Source: Arthrobacter russicus
GTDB taxonomy: Bacteria; Actinomycetota; Actinomycetes; Actinomycetales; Micrococcaceae
DNA: 64,000 nt
Direction of reading: 5' to 3'
Assembly (NCBI RefSeq): GCF_031454135.1
Contig: NZ_JAVDQF010000001.1
Location: forward strand, 3,410,001-3,474,000
Each line of letters opens with the position of its first letter. The first letter of the stretch is position 1. Below the pieces are notes generated by a model that did not search any database, was not told the origin of the DNA, and saw only the letters and a list, made by a program, of their open reading frames with translations. Position numbers and translations under genes: made by a program. Shown here one piece after another: positions 37,501 to 46,198 of this stretch.

Positions 37501-38127
37501 TTAACCGACGATCAGACCGAGGCCGCACTGTCCTCAGCCGCTTTCGGCGCTCTCACCGCCGAGATGCGCCGAGCCGAGGCCAACCACCATGACCTCCAGA
37601 CCCTTCTGCCGCGCCTTGTTGCCGCTCGCGGCTTCGAGGACGCCGAGGACATCGCCGCCGTTCTGCACTATCGTCTCGCTATCGCCACGGCGCGGCCCGC
37701 AGGCTCGGGTCGAGCTCGCCGCCCGGTCCGGCTGATCGCCGGCTTGATCCCCGAGGCCACCGGGGTCAGCGACCCCACACTCCGACGCGCACTCGCCGAG
37801 CGCCGAGAGCTGATCGAGCAACGCGCCGCCGCGCTCGCGAACCTGGCCGTCTCAGAGAACCAGCCGTGGACTGGGGCGCTCGGGCCGCGGCCGCGCGACC
37901 GTGCCGGCGCTGCGACGTGGACACGGCAAGCACAGATCATCGTCGCCTACCGTGACCGGCATGGCATCACCGCAGATGACCCGCTCGGCCCGGCGGCGAC
38001 AGAAGGGACGCAGCAACTCGATCGTGCCCGCGCCCAGGCTGCATTAGATCGTGCCCGCCGCCTCGTGGCGGCCACGGAAAGTCGCACGGCTTCGGCCACG
38101 CGAAGCGGCCCCGACCTCCGGTACTGA
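34573..38127 (+). CDS. MobF-family relaxase-helicase (TrwC/TraA-like)
   Basis: An 1184-residue conjugative relaxase starting at GTG after AAGGGG. The N-terminal TrwC domain (about 1-380) has tyrosines near the start (GDGYRYLLR, LTRYYAEKGTPPGFWLGSG) and the HUH metal motif DPHLHTHVVVSN. An SF1 helicase follows, with Walker A GPAGAGKTT near residue 555, a Walker B-type VVDEASL near 627, and the late motif GYAVTGHGAQGVT. The last 250 residues are Ala/Arg-rich helices. It nicks oriT, stays bound to the strand and unwinds it for transfer. It faces away from the transfer operon, across the cargo. Confidence 0.95.
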   Translation: MTVSMRVMSAGDGYRYLLRTVAAADGDRALSTPLTRYYAEKGTPPGFWLGSGLPMLGGGELSEHETVSEAQLELLLGLGRDPITGNPLGRAYPVYEPVETRITERIAALDAALTVDERADAITRIETEARAKGTRRAVAGYDFTFSVPKSVSALWAVADAGTQALIAKAHHQAVAEVVAFMEREVVATRAGATARDGAVAQVDTFGLVATAYDHYDSRSNDPHLHTHVVVSNKVKTVLDARWRSLDGRPMHAAVVALSEMHEGIIADHVTRLFGLGWQPRDRGRDRNPTWDIEGVPLELIEEFSSRSAQIDREARRLVEQYVEGRGRQPSKATILKLRAQATLSTRPEKQIHSLAELTAEWRARATRVLGRDATRWARQLAGEPTARSLLRADDVPLEQVEEIGRLVVGIVGEKRSTWRRWNLHAEASRQIKGWRFASTEDRQAITGMIADAAENVSLRLTPPELAVSPPEFQRADGTSVFRPRYSALYSSQELLDAEDRLLERSRRTDAPGVPLATVEDVAARPDARGRVLSVDQAEAITAIAVSGRTVDVLVGPAGAGKTTAMTALRAAWEAEHGPGSVVGLAPSAAAAEVLAGDLGIATENTAKWLQEHRQNGATFAAGQLVVVDEASLAGTFTLDAITHLTETAGAKTLLVGDWAQLQSVDAGGAFALLVHDRDNAPELADIHRFANEWEKLASLELRHGRPTAIDAYQEHGRIRGGTTEEITEAAYTAWRTDVTLGKASILVAQTRELVGNLNERARLDRILLGEVDAEHEVSLNGGFVASVGDAIITRHNDRRLSTRAGEWVRNGTRWTVTKLHADGAMTVRRSGRRWGSSIVLPAEYVAEHVDLGYAVTGHGAQGVTIDTAHAVVTPETTRENLYVALTRGSESNIAYVATDRPDELHGGPHDGDHNSDTAVTVLAGVLQHIGAEPSAHEAIVAEQEIWTNIGQLAAEYETIAAAAQHDRWAGLIRRSPLTDDQTEAALSSAAFGALTAEMRRAEANHHDLQTLLPRLVAARGFEDAEDIAAVLHYRLAIATARPAGSGRARRPVRLIAGLIPEATGVSDPTLRRALAERRELIEQRAAALANLAVSENQPWTGALGPRPRDRAGAATWTRQAQIIVAYRDRHGITADDPLGPAATEGTQQLDRARAQAALDRARRLVAATESRTASATRSGPDLRY

Positions 38128-38259
38128 CCCGATGCTTCCGATTGTCGGATCTCGGGTTTAGCCTTGTATGTGAGCGGAGACACCTTCACTTACGCCGTAT
38201 GGCCAGCCTCTTGGGGGCACCTCTTCCTTCGCCGCTCTTGACGAGAGAAGAGGATCGCC

Positions 38260-38613
38260 GTGTTCCGACTCATCTGGGCCGCCAGCGTTCGAGTGCACCA
38301 CCTGCTGCGCTGGGCACCGACCAATCTCCTGCTTGACCGCATCCGCACTCGACGCGGGCTCAAGTGGGGCATCCCGGCGATGCTCCTCGCAGCCCCCCTC
38401 CTGCTCGCCGCGGCCACTTGCGCCGCAGGCATCCGGGACGGTGGCCCGGGCTGGCTCAACCTGGCCGTCGGCCTCTTCATCTGGGATGCGTTGAAGTTCC
38501 TCGTGATGGGTCCGGTCAGCTTGGTCGTCCTCGCGCGTGTCCACGCGGTGGAAGCTCTTGAGCGTCGCCACGCAAGACGGCAGGCGCGGGCTGAGCAGGC
38601 GGTCCACGTCTAG
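38260..38613 (+). CDS. Small conserved ICE membrane protein
   Basis: A 117-residue protein with a basic amphipathic N-terminus (RVHHLLRWAPTNLLLDRIRTRRGLKWG) and two hydrophobic helices (about 38-58 and 66-92), followed by a charged tail rich in Arg and His. I know of no domain for it. Its place just after the relaxase and before a strong terminator makes it a likely accessory protein of the element, for example in surface exclusion or membrane anchoring, but no function can be assigned. It starts 132 bases after the relaxase stop. Confidence 0.65.
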   Translation: MFRLIWAASVRVHHLLRWAPTNLLLDRIRTRRGLKWGIPAMLLAAPLLLAAATCAAGIRDGGPGWLNLAVGLFIWDALKFLVMGPVSLVVLARVHAVEALERRHARRQARAEQAVHV

Positions 38614-38636
38614 AAGCTCCCGCCGCGCGCGGCGAA

Positions 38637-38672
38637 AGGGCGTTGCTGATTCGGATGAATCGGCAACGCCCT
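38637..38672 (+). terminator. Terminator after the relaxase transcription unit
   Basis: A hairpin with arms AGGGCGTTGC and GCAACGCCCT, extended inward by GATTC/GAATC, with loop GGAT, is followed by CTTCGT. It is 23 bases after the stop of the small membrane protein gene. Confidence 0.8.
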
Positions 38673-38897
38673 CTTCGTATCGCGGCACGACCTCCAGCCT
38701 GCCGAAGCCGTTTCCGGGCTATAATTCACGTGGGCGGTCTGGACTGCCTGTCTCCGAGTCTGAGTCCCCACGCGGCGAAGACGTCGAGGACAACCGCTAA
38801 TGCGGAATCCAGAGAAGCACTACCTGTTGGTTCGAGATCTCTCTCATGTCACAGGGCTGGTAGGCGTGGGGTGCATAGCCCGGAACAAGAGACTGAG

Positions 38898-40043
38898 ATG
38901 ACTCCCAGCAACAACACTCCGAGCCGCGCGTTCCAGCAGGACGCGCGTGCCTGGTCGGCCTTCACCGGCACGAACTACACATCCGCGCTGCGGCAGATGA
39001 GCTCCCCGCTGGCCCAGGGTCTCCTTGGTCCGCGGGCCAGCGCACGGCGGCTGATCGCCGCACTCAGCGATCACGAACTGATCGGCGCGCACGGCGGCGC
39101 TCCTCGTCTCGGCGAGAACGGCGTCCGCTCCGACTCGCCATGGAGCTTCAACGGCAAGACCGACTACATCCAGCTCGCCCTCATCACGGACATGCTGCGG
39201 ATGTTCACGCCCACCTTGGGCTCTGAGGCTTCTGAGGTCGGCAGCTACTCCTTAAAGCACACCGCGGAGTGGTTCCTCAGCCCGCACTTCTCCTATGTGT
39301 CCAATGGCCGACTGATCTGGGCGGCAGCGGCGCTGGGCCTCCCGATCACGGACCCGGACGGGGACGGTCCGAACCTCCTGATCGGCATCTCCGAGCGCGA
39401 GCATGACTACGTGCGCCGGATGGTCGGCTCCGGCCAGGTGCGACCGCGGGCCAGCCACTACCGCCCCGCCGGGTACGAGCACCTGCGCGAAGCACTTGCG
39501 CGGGCAGCCGCCGGCGAGCTCATCACCGAGGGCTGGGTCCGGCCGGATCCGGTCGCCGAGTCGGCTCCGTTCCACGACTGGCTCGTCCAACAGGCCGGCC
39601 GCAACGACGTCGTGGGCGATCTCGCGGGCGACTACTTGGCCGGTGTCCGCGACAGCGATCACCGCGTCGCCCGCACCGCCGACGAGCTTCTGGCGATCTT
39701 CCACGAGGTATCTCACTCGCCCTCGGCCTACGACGCCGTAGTCACCTCGATCGCGGAGTGGATGCGGACGGAACCTTCGCCGGCCCCTATCCGAACGGAG
39801 CCGGTCGGTGGAGACGCACACGACCACGAGGGCTGGGGCGCCGGTGCCGGAACGGTGGAGCGCTACGAGTTCCTGTGCCCCTGCGGGGACGGGACGATCG
39901 TGGAAGAGCACGACAATATCCCGGGCTTCCGGGAACATGACGTGCGGATCCTCTGCGACAAGTGCCGCGCAGAATGGCTCTTCGTCGAGGGCAGCGGTGT
40001 CCGGGACTGGGCTCTGGAACCCGTCGCGGCAAGGGCGGCCTGA
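38898..40043 (+). CDS. Unknown protein with C-terminal zinc-ribbon-like motif
   Basis: A 381-residue protein, start at ATG 38898 (GAGACTGAG upstream is only a weak site); the open frame extends further to 38643, but across a terminator. A middle segment (FHDWLVQQAGRNDVVGDLAGDYLAG) resembles the YozE/SAM-like helical domain of short phage and plasmid proteins. The C-terminus has a CPCG...CDKC pattern (residues about 325-360) that could bind zinc. No enzymatic motif is seen. It is a single-gene unit between two hairpins at 38637-38672 and 40063-40103. The function is unknown. Confidence 0.65.
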   Translation: MTPSNNTPSRAFQQDARAWSAFTGTNYTSALRQMSSPLAQGLLGPRASARRLIAALSDHELIGAHGGAPRLGENGVRSDSPWSFNGKTDYIQLALITDMLRMFTPTLGSEASEVGSYSLKHTAEWFLSPHFSYVSNGRLIWAAAALGLPITDPDGDGPNLLIGISEREHDYVRRMVGSGQVRPRASHYRPAGYEHLREALARAAAGELITEGWVRPDPVAESAPFHDWLVQQAGRNDVVGDLAGDYLAGVRDSDHRVARTADELLAIFHEVSHSPSAYDAVVTSIAEWMRTEPSPAPIRTEPVGGDAHDHEGWGAGAGTVERYEFLCPCGDGTIVEEHDNIPGFREHDVRILCDKCRAEWLFVEGSGVRDWALEPVAARAA

Positions 40044-40062
40044 CAGTCGAAGCAAGAACCGT

Positions 40063-40103
40063 GCGCCGCACCGAGCCGGTGCAAATCCGACTCGGTGCGG
40101 CGC
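40063..40103. terminator. Bidirectional terminator between convergent genes
   Basis: Perfect 13-bp arms GCGCCGCACCGAG and CTCGGTGCGGCGC enclose a 15-base loop. The hairpin lies between the converging genes ending at 40043 and 40121 and can stop transcription from either side. Confidence 0.75.
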
Positions 40104-40120
40104 TTGCGGGGGAGTCGCGA

Positions 40121-41374
40121 CTACGCCGACGCGTCTCGGGCAGGCGGCTGGATCATTAACACGTGCGAGATGCCGCCCTGATTCACGCAGTCCTGAGCGA
40201 AGTCGTGAACGTGCCAGAAGAAGTCCGCTGCCGGCTCGATGGCGTTCACGGTTGTCTCAACCGGCGTGTAGCGGTGTAGCGGGACCGAAACGCCCTCGTA
40301 GGTGAAGCCCATGTTGTCCTTCGTCAGGATCGTTATCGGCTGCTGACCCGTCCATTCGATCCCCAGGCGAACGTCGTATTCATCGTTGTCGGTTGCCTCC
40401 GCGGTGGTTCTCATGAGTGCCATCAGATCGGCGATGGCGCACTCGATCGCGGCAGACTCCACCTGCCAGCCCTCGAAGTACCCGTCGCTGCTCATGCGAT
40501 GCCCACCGACAGCCGCCGTGACCGTCACAGACCCGTCACTGTGGATGCTCATCCACGCCTCCCTCCAGACCGAACGTTCGCCGGTCGCCGAGTTCACGGC
40601 CACCCAGCGGCGCAACCCGGGACGCGGGTTATCGCGGTCCACATTCTCCAGTGGGTGGATGCCTCCGCGCCCGGCATAGGTTAGGGCCAGCCCCACGGTC
40701 TTCGTCAGCACCCCGCGCGCATCCTCGCGAGTCAGCCGGTCACGGAAGCGAGGGATGCGCGGGTGAGCAACCGCGACCAGCCAGGCGCGCTTGTCAGAAT
40801 CTCGACCTGCTGCCGCCTCGCCGTACAGCGCGTCCAATGCCTCTGTCGCATGTCGACGCTCCTCGAAACGAGCCCGGTACATCGCCTCGATCTGGCGCTC
40901 CTTCATCCACACCGTGTCCGAGTCATTTCGCACTGGAGCCGCGAAGTAGTCGTTCTTGTAGATCAGGTGCGGCCCGTCGATGCTCGCTGGCACTTCCACC
41001 ACGAACGCCCGATTGCCCTCGTCTCCAAGGCGATAGACATTCAATCCGAACACTGGCGGCGAGATGGCGGTGATCGCGGCGCTCCGCAATGAGCGCTCGT
41101 AGGCTTCGTCGAGCTCGCCCACGTCGATTCGTTCGGTCGCTGCCTTCTGGGACTCGCGGACGCCGAACACGATGATGCCGCCGCCGCTGTTCGCCATCGC
41201 GGCGACGTCCTTCGGGAAGTCCGTCTGGGGCAGGCCCTTCGCCGGCGGCAACTCCGACTTCCAATCCAGGTCATCCGCCTCCATGACACCTGCGGCCACC
41301 GCTGCATCGAGCAGCGCATCAGTCAGCGGTCCCGGCGCAAGGCCGAGCGCACGGTGGAGCGCGGTGAAGGTCAT
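40121..41374 (-). CDS. AlbA_2 (Schlafen-type) domain protein, possible defence factor
   Basis: A 417-residue protein. Residues about 30-150 form an AlbA_2/Schlafen DNA- or RNA-binding domain: DDLDWKSELPPAKG, then DFPKDVAAMANSGGGIIVFGV. The remaining 260 residues are a mixed alpha/beta region with no helicase or nuclease motif that I can see. AlbA_2 proteins occur in transcription regulators and in several prokaryotic defence systems. It is 39 bases downstream of an Abi/HEPN-like gene on the same strand, so the two probably form one unit. A role in phage defence is inferred from this pairing and from the nearby IetAS genes. Confidence 0.7.
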   Translation of the reverse strand: MTFTALHRALGLAPGPLTDALLDAAVAAGVMEADDLDWKSELPPAKGLPQTDFPKDVAAMANSGGGIIVFGVRESQKAATERIDVGELDEAYERSLRSAAITAISPPVFGLNVYRLGDEGNRAFVVEVPASIDGPHLIYKNDYFAAPVRNDSDTVWMKERQIEAMYRARFEERRHATEALDALYGEAAAGRDSDKRAWLVAVAHPRIPRFRDRLTREDARGVLTKTVGLALTYAGRGGIHPLENVDRDNPRPGLRRWVAVNSATGERSVWREAWMSIHSDGSVTVTAAVGGHRMSSDGYFEGWQVESAAIECAIADLMALMRTTAEATDNDEYDVRLGIEWTGQQPITILTKDNMGFTYEGVSVPLHRYTPVETTVNAIEPAADFFWHVHDFAQDCVNQGGISHVLMIQPPARDASA

Positions 41375-41413
41375 GCTCCAAGACTAGAGAGGAGCGCAGA
41401 CGTGACCCGGAGC

Positions 41414-42211
41414 CTAGACGACCCCGTTCAGGATGAACCGGATGGCGGCTACGATCGCCTGCATCCGAATCTGAGCCTCGGTCTGGTTGCTCATGCCGGG
41501 GTGGGAACCGTTCGTGTGACTCATGCCCCACAGGCCTTTGAGGTAGTCGTGCTCGTGATCGTTGAGTGCCTTCTTGCCGTGAAGTACGTCGAGAGCTTGC
41601 CCACCGGAGTTCCCGGTCCAACCAAACCTCGTCCGAGCAACCTCAATGAGCACATCCTCGTACGTCGCCCGAAGCTGGCCGTTCGCGGCTTCCCATCGCC
41701 CCGCCATGAGGGACTGAAAGGCCTGGTCGAAGTGATTCGCAGCAATGTCCATCCCACGCGACTTGAGATCCGCGGCCAACGCGGTCGCATTCGCCGCAAG
41801 CGGCACATCTTCGTCCCCGAGGGGTGATATCTTCCAAGTCCGCTTTGCCGTGGGCGAACCCCAGAAGCCCGGAGCTTCGTCCTCAGTTTCGACGGCGATC
41901 GCGTCATAGCCGTCAGCGCGCAGCGACAGGCCAAGCTCCGTCGCCCAGGACGGCATCTCACCTTGCGAAGCGAGCCGGTTGAGCACGGTATCTGCCAGCG
42001 CCAGGAGCTCGGGCCACCTCTTCTTGGCCAGCGCATCCTTCACGGCGGCGGCAGCGCGCTTGTCCCGCGCTATTGACTTTCCCGCGCGATCCAGCTGCCC
42101 CGGGTCGCCATCGGCGATCCCTGCTTTCAGAAGCTCCGTCGAGAGCGACGCATGACCGAACTCAGATGCCGCCTGCGCGATCAGACCGACCGTTCGCTGC
42201 GAGAGGGGCAT
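41414..42211 (-). CDS. Abi/HEPN-like protein, possible abortive-infection effector
   Basis: A 265-residue, mostly helical protein. The first 75 residues are short helices; a middle region includes ELGLSLRADGYDAIAVE and KISPLGDEDVPL. The C-terminal 100 residues are helical and end LKGLWGMSHTNGSHPGMSN, with an AAIRFILN helix, a layout like abortive-infection C-terminal or HEPN-type domains. This is a resemblance only; a clear R-x4-6-H motif is not evident. It is the first gene of a two-gene unit with the AlbA_2 protein and is divergent from IetAS. Confidence 0.55.
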   Translation of the reverse strand: MPLSQRTVGLIAQAASEFGHASLSTELLKAGIADGDPGQLDRAGKSIARDKRAAAAVKDALAKKRWPELLALADTVLNRLASQGEMPSWATELGLSLRADGYDAIAVETEDEAPGFWGSPTAKRTWKISPLGDEDVPLAANATALAADLKSRGMDIAANHFDQAFQSLMAGRWEAANGQLRATYEDVLIEVARTRFGWTGNSGGQALDVLHGKKALNDHEHDYLKGLWGMSHTNGSHPGMSNQTEAQIRMQAIVAAIRFILNGVV

Positions 42212-42638
42212 ATTCCGAGTTTATCGTCGGCGCTCTACACGTCAGCTCGTTGCTCGGCGAGCGGACGCCTTCAAGGTCGTAGCCTCATCAAGGCCTGGCT
42301 CATTGCGCTGAGGGACTAACAGCGTTGTTGGAGCGTTCCCCGCCGAGCGCCGATGAGGAGTCTTGTCGGCGGACGATGGCCTCCGCCGCTGCGAGCGGTG
42401 GCCGCGTTTCGGGATGGACCGGAAGAGGAGTGCGTTGGTCTGTTGCGCGGTTTCGATCAGGTGCGGGGCTCCGGCGCGCGGCAGCTCAGCGGCTGTCGGA
42501 GGGGGCGAGTTCAATAGGCCTCGTGGCGCCACGGCGTGAGGCGTGGTGCCCGCTGAGGCAAGGTGACGATAGCTAGACTGGGGGACAGCCTGCCGAACCT
42601 AGTCAGGACCAGACTCGTGCGCCGAAGGAGGTGAGGCC
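42212..42638. other. Intergenic region between divergent defence units
   Basis: About 427 bases with no convincing gene. It must contain both the leftward promoter for the Abi/AlbA_2 pair and the rightward one for ietA; TAGACT at 42575-42580 is a possible rightward -10 box. The last bases hold a strong GAAGGAGGTGAGG ribosome binding site for the GTG start of ietA. Codon use in the short open frames here looks random. Confidence 0.4.
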
Positions 42639-43637
42639 GTGGCAACCAACGACCAGCTCAAAGCGCTCGTGAAAAGCCATGCAGACGGCGATGACGCTCA
42701 ATTCTACGCGGTCGCGATGCAGGTCGCTGCGAAGGCCGCGCGCTCAGGACAGTCGAACTTTGCCCAGGATCTTCGCGACCTCGTGGACGACCTGCGCAAG
42801 CGAGCCACAGCTCCGTCGCGCGTCGCGGCCGTCGTGCCCGTCACCCAACCTCGAGGCGAACTGGGCTCGCTTCTGACCGTCAGCTACCCAGACGCGCGCC
42901 TCGGCGATCTTGTCCTGTCTGACGATCTGAGCGCACGTCTGAAACACGTCCTGCTTGAGCAACGTCAGCGCGACACGCTCGCCCGCCACGGACTTCGCCC
43001 CGCTCGACGACTCCTGCTGATCGGACCACCCGGTACTGGCAAGACCTCGACCGCGCGGGTGCTCGCCGGTGAGCTCGGATTGCCTCTGTTCGCGATTCGC
43101 CTGGACACGATTATCACCAAGTTCATGGGGGAGACCGCGGCGAAGCTTCGCCTGATCTTCGACGCGCTCGTTGAGACGCGGGGGGTCTATCTATTCGACG
43201 AAGTGGACGCGCTCGCTGGAGACCGCGCGGCAGCGAACGACGTCGGCGAGATCCGTCGAGTCCTGAATTCGTTTCTCCAGTTCCTAGAAGAGGACACCTC
43301 GGAAAGCGTCATCGTCGCGGCCACGAACCATCCGCAGTTGCTGGACAACGCGCTGTACCGGCGATTCGACACGGTCATGGATTTCGTGCTCCCCAATGAC
43401 GCGAATGCCCAAGCGGTCATCAAGAACCGTCTGGCGCTGTTTCACATCAGCAACCTGAGCTGGCCGCGGGTGCTCACAGCGGCTCGCGGACTCAGCCACG
43501 CCGAGATCGCGACAGCCGCAGAGAACGCCGCAAAACATAGCGTCCTCGCCGACCGAACAAGGATCCTCACGAGCGATCTGATTGCGGCCCTCGACGAGCG
43601 GCCTCATCTCACCGGTCAACGCAACCAGAGCGTGTAG
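42639..43637 (+). CDS. ietA: AAA-type ATPase IetA-like (defence / toxin-antitoxin pair)
   Basis: A 332-residue AAA+ ATPase: Walker A LLLIGPPGTGKTS (residues about 125-137), a pore-loop-like TIITKFMGET, Walker B VYLFDEVDAL, sensor-1 IVAATNHPQL and the arginine-finger region LYRRFD. About 110 N-terminal residues precede the ATPase module. In ietAS pairs, first described on a Ti plasmid as a stability/incompatibility module and later as an antiphage system, the ATPase restrains or loads the protease. It starts at GTG with AAGGAGGTGAGG upstream and ends five bases before the protease gene. Confidence 0.85.
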   Translation: MATNDQLKALVKSHADGDDAQFYAVAMQVAAKAARSGQSNFAQDLRDLVDDLRKRATAPSRVAAVVPVTQPRGELGSLLTVSYPDARLGDLVLSDDLSARLKHVLLEQRQRDTLARHGLRPARRLLLIGPPGTGKTSTARVLAGELGLPLFAIRLDTIITKFMGETAAKLRLIFDALVETRGVYLFDEVDALAGDRAAANDVGEIRRVLNSFLQFLEEDTSESVIVAATNHPQLLDNALYRRFDTVMDFVLPNDANAQAVIKNRLALFHISNLSWPRVLTAARGLSHAEIATAAENAAKHSVLADRTRILTSDLIAALDERPHLTGQRNQSV

Positions 43638-43642
43638 GCGGC

Positions 43643-46198
43643 ATGGCCGAACGTGACCGTCCGCACATCGTTGTGCCCGGGCTACCGCGCTCCGAACCCT
43701 TCACCATTCCTACGGGTGGCGGCGGTACCGACGGTTCCGGGTTCTCGGGGGATCGAGGCGGACACGGTTCGGCCCTTGTCCAGCAATATGAAGCCGCGCT
43801 GGCGACTCCGGTCGACGCGCCTGAGGTTTCGGGGGCCTATATCTCGTTTCTCTCCTTCCCCGGCCTCGAGCTGGCCCTGGAGAGTCTGGATGTGCAGCGC
43901 TCCGGCGAACAGCCTGAGCTTGTCGCCGTCCGGGAGGCCGATACTGTGGACGGTCCCGTCCAGGTTGCGACCGTCTATATCCCGGATGGCAAGAAGGAGT
44001 ATTTCCTCAAGAAGTTGACTCAGTACGTCGAGTCATCTGGTGAGGACAAGGCGCGCAACGCCGCCCTGGTGGACGGAATCCAGTCCATCCGCCGGGCTAC
44101 GATTCGGGAACTCTGGACGGAGTCCGACGGGACCTACCCCACTGACTCGTCTGAGACCAGATGGTGGGAGGTGTGGCTGCGCAAACGCGACGGCAATGAG
44201 CTGGGCCGGTTCACCGAGTTCGTCGCCGCGCACGGCCTCCGCACCAGTGACCACTACCTCGGGTTCGGCGAACGAACCGTCGTGCTGCTGTACGCCACGG
44301 CGGATCAGCTCGCAGACGCGTTTCACACGCTGGACGACATCGGCGAACTGCGGCAACCTCACGCCGTCGCAAGCTTCCTCACTGAACTGCCCGCCGCGGA
44401 ACAGGCCGAGTGGGTCGAGGAGCTCCGTCAACGGCTTCGCCCGGCATCAGCTGGCGCTCCCGTCGTGTGCATCCTGGACACGGGTGTGCAAGACGGGCAT
44501 CCGCTGCTGGCCGACTCAATCGCCGCCCCAGACCTCCATGTGGCCGATCCGTCATGGCAGCTGCCGCCCGTGCATGGGCACGGGACCGAGATGGCTGGAC
44601 TCGCTCTCTACGGCGACCTCCACGGCGCCGTGCTCGACTCGGGCGTGGTCGAACTCCGTCACCGCCTCGAATCCGTGAAGTTCCTGCCCGACAGGGGAGA
44701 CAACGATCGGGACCTGTACGGCGCCATCACCGCTCGCGCGGTCGACCAGCCCGAGATCCAAGCCGTAGACCGCCCACGGGTGTTCATGCTCGCCGTCACA
44801 GCGCAACGCTTGAGACCCGTCGCCGGTCAAGAAGATTCAACGGCGGTCCTTGAAGCAGGCAAGCCCACATCCTGGTCCGCATCGATCGACGCGTTAGCAT
44901 TCGGCCGTGCCATCGACGACACCGACCCCAAGTTCACCTACCTCGATCGCGATGAACCCAGACGACCGAGACTGTTCGTCATCTCCGCGGGCAATGTCCG
45001 CGACGTCGTCGGCACCGACGACCACCTCAGCCGCAGCGACCTCGAACCGGTCGAGGACCCCTCCCAGTCCTGGAACGCACTGACCGTCGGTGCATACTCC
45101 GCCCACGACGACATGTCCGGGGCACCTGCCGGTTTCGCCGGCTACCAGCCCATCGCCCCGCGAGGCGAACTCTCCCCGGTCAGCCGTACTTCTGTCCTGT
45201 TCGATCGCAAGAAGTGGCCCTTCAAACCAGACGTCGTTGCCGACGGCGGAAACGTCGCCGCCTCACCAGACAAGACCGACGTGGACACCCCGCCCAACCT
45301 CGCGCTCCTGACTACGCGCTTCCGCACACTCGGCGAAGGCTTCCTCACCACAACTCGCGATACCTCCGCAGCCACCGCCTCCGTCGCCGCGATCGCCGCT
45401 GACATCTACGCCGCGTATCCCGGCCTGCGCCCTGAAACCGTGCGTGCGCTGATCGTCCACTCCGCGGAATGGACCGATCCCATGCGTGCGCGCTTCGACG
45501 CTGAATCGAGTAAGACAGCGCTCACCTCGCTCCTGCGCCGCTACGGGATGGGCGTGCCTGACTCGGACCGGGCACTCTACAGCGCCACTGATGCACTCAC
45601 GCTCGTCGCTGAAGCACGCATTCACCCGTACCAGCGTGACGGTTCGAGCAGCGCGGGCAAGACACGCGAGATGAGTCTCCATGAGCTGCCATGGCCGATC
45701 GAGCAGCTCGAGGCGCTCGGGGCCGCGAAGGTTCGGATGCGCGTGACTCTCTCATACTTCATCGAGCCGAACCCCTCCAGCCGCGGATGGACCGGTCGCT
45801 ACATCTATCCCTCTCATGGACTTCGGTTCGCGACCCGGCGACCCGAGGAAAGTGTGGATTCGTTCCGGCAACGTATCAACACTCGCGCCCGCATCGACGG
45901 CGAGAAGCCGCCGAGCCTCGACACCGAAGCAGGGTGGCTGTTCGGCAGTAACCAACAGCAGGCTGCAGGCTCGCTCCATACCGACATCTGGTCCGGAACC
46001 GCCGCCGCCCTCGCCAGCAAGGGAGCCATCGCCGTCTATCCGGTCGCAGGCTGGTGGAAGAACCGCGCCAAGGACGACCAAAGTGATCAGGGCATCGACT
46101 ACTCCCTAATCGTCAGCATCGAATCACCCGAGGTCGACGTCGACCTGTGGACCCCCGTTTACCAGCAGGTCCAGCCGACTATCGACATCACCACCTAA
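43643..46198 (+). CDS. ietS: Subtilisin-like serine protease IetS-like
   Basis: An 851-residue S8-family protease without a signal peptide, so cytoplasmic. The triad is visible: Asp279 in ILDTGVQDGHPLL, His313 in HGHGTEMAG and Ser575 in DTSAATASVA. The N-terminal 270 residues contain a Gly-rich segment (TGGGGTDGSGFSG) and a regulatory-looking domain; about 230 residues follow the catalytic domain. It pairs with the AAA ATPase five bases upstream, as in ietAS systems, where the protease is the toxic partner. It is the last gene before the ICE attachment site. Confidence 0.9.
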   Translation: MAERDRPHIVVPGLPRSEPFTIPTGGGGTDGSGFSGDRGGHGSALVQQYEAALATPVDAPEVSGAYISFLSFPGLELALESLDVQRSGEQPELVAVREADTVDGPVQVATVYIPDGKKEYFLKKLTQYVESSGEDKARNAALVDGIQSIRRATIRELWTESDGTYPTDSSETRWWEVWLRKRDGNELGRFTEFVAAHGLRTSDHYLGFGERTVVLLYATADQLADAFHTLDDIGELRQPHAVASFLTELPAAEQAEWVEELRQRLRPASAGAPVVCILDTGVQDGHPLLADSIAAPDLHVADPSWQLPPVHGHGTEMAGLALYGDLHGAVLDSGVVELRHRLESVKFLPDRGDNDRDLYGAITARAVDQPEIQAVDRPRVFMLAVTAQRLRPVAGQEDSTAVLEAGKPTSWSASIDALAFGRAIDDTDPKFTYLDRDEPRRPRLFVISAGNVRDVVGTDDHLSRSDLEPVEDPSQSWNALTVGAYSAHDDMSGAPAGFAGYQPIAPRGELSPVSRTSVLFDRKKWPFKPDVVADGGNVAASPDKTDVDTPPNLALLTTRFRTLGEGFLTTTRDTSAATASVAAIAADIYAAYPGLRPETVRALIVHSAEWTDPMRARFDAESSKTALTSLLRRYGMGVPDSDRALYSATDALTLVAEARIHPYQRDGSSSAGKTREMSLHELPWPIEQLEALGAAKVRMRVTLSYFIEPNPSSRGWTGRYIYPSHGLRFATRRPEESVDSFRQRINTRARIDGEKPPSLDTEAGWLFGSNQQQAAGSLHTDIWSGTAAALASKGAIAVYPVAGWWKNRAKDDQSDQGIDYSLIVSIESPEVDVDLWTPVYQQVQPTIDITT

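Noticed and set aside
38643-38897. N-terminal extension of the zinc-ribbon protein to 38643
   Set aside because: The extension would begin inside the terminator hairpin at 38637-38672 and has atypical composition; ATG 38898 is more plausible.
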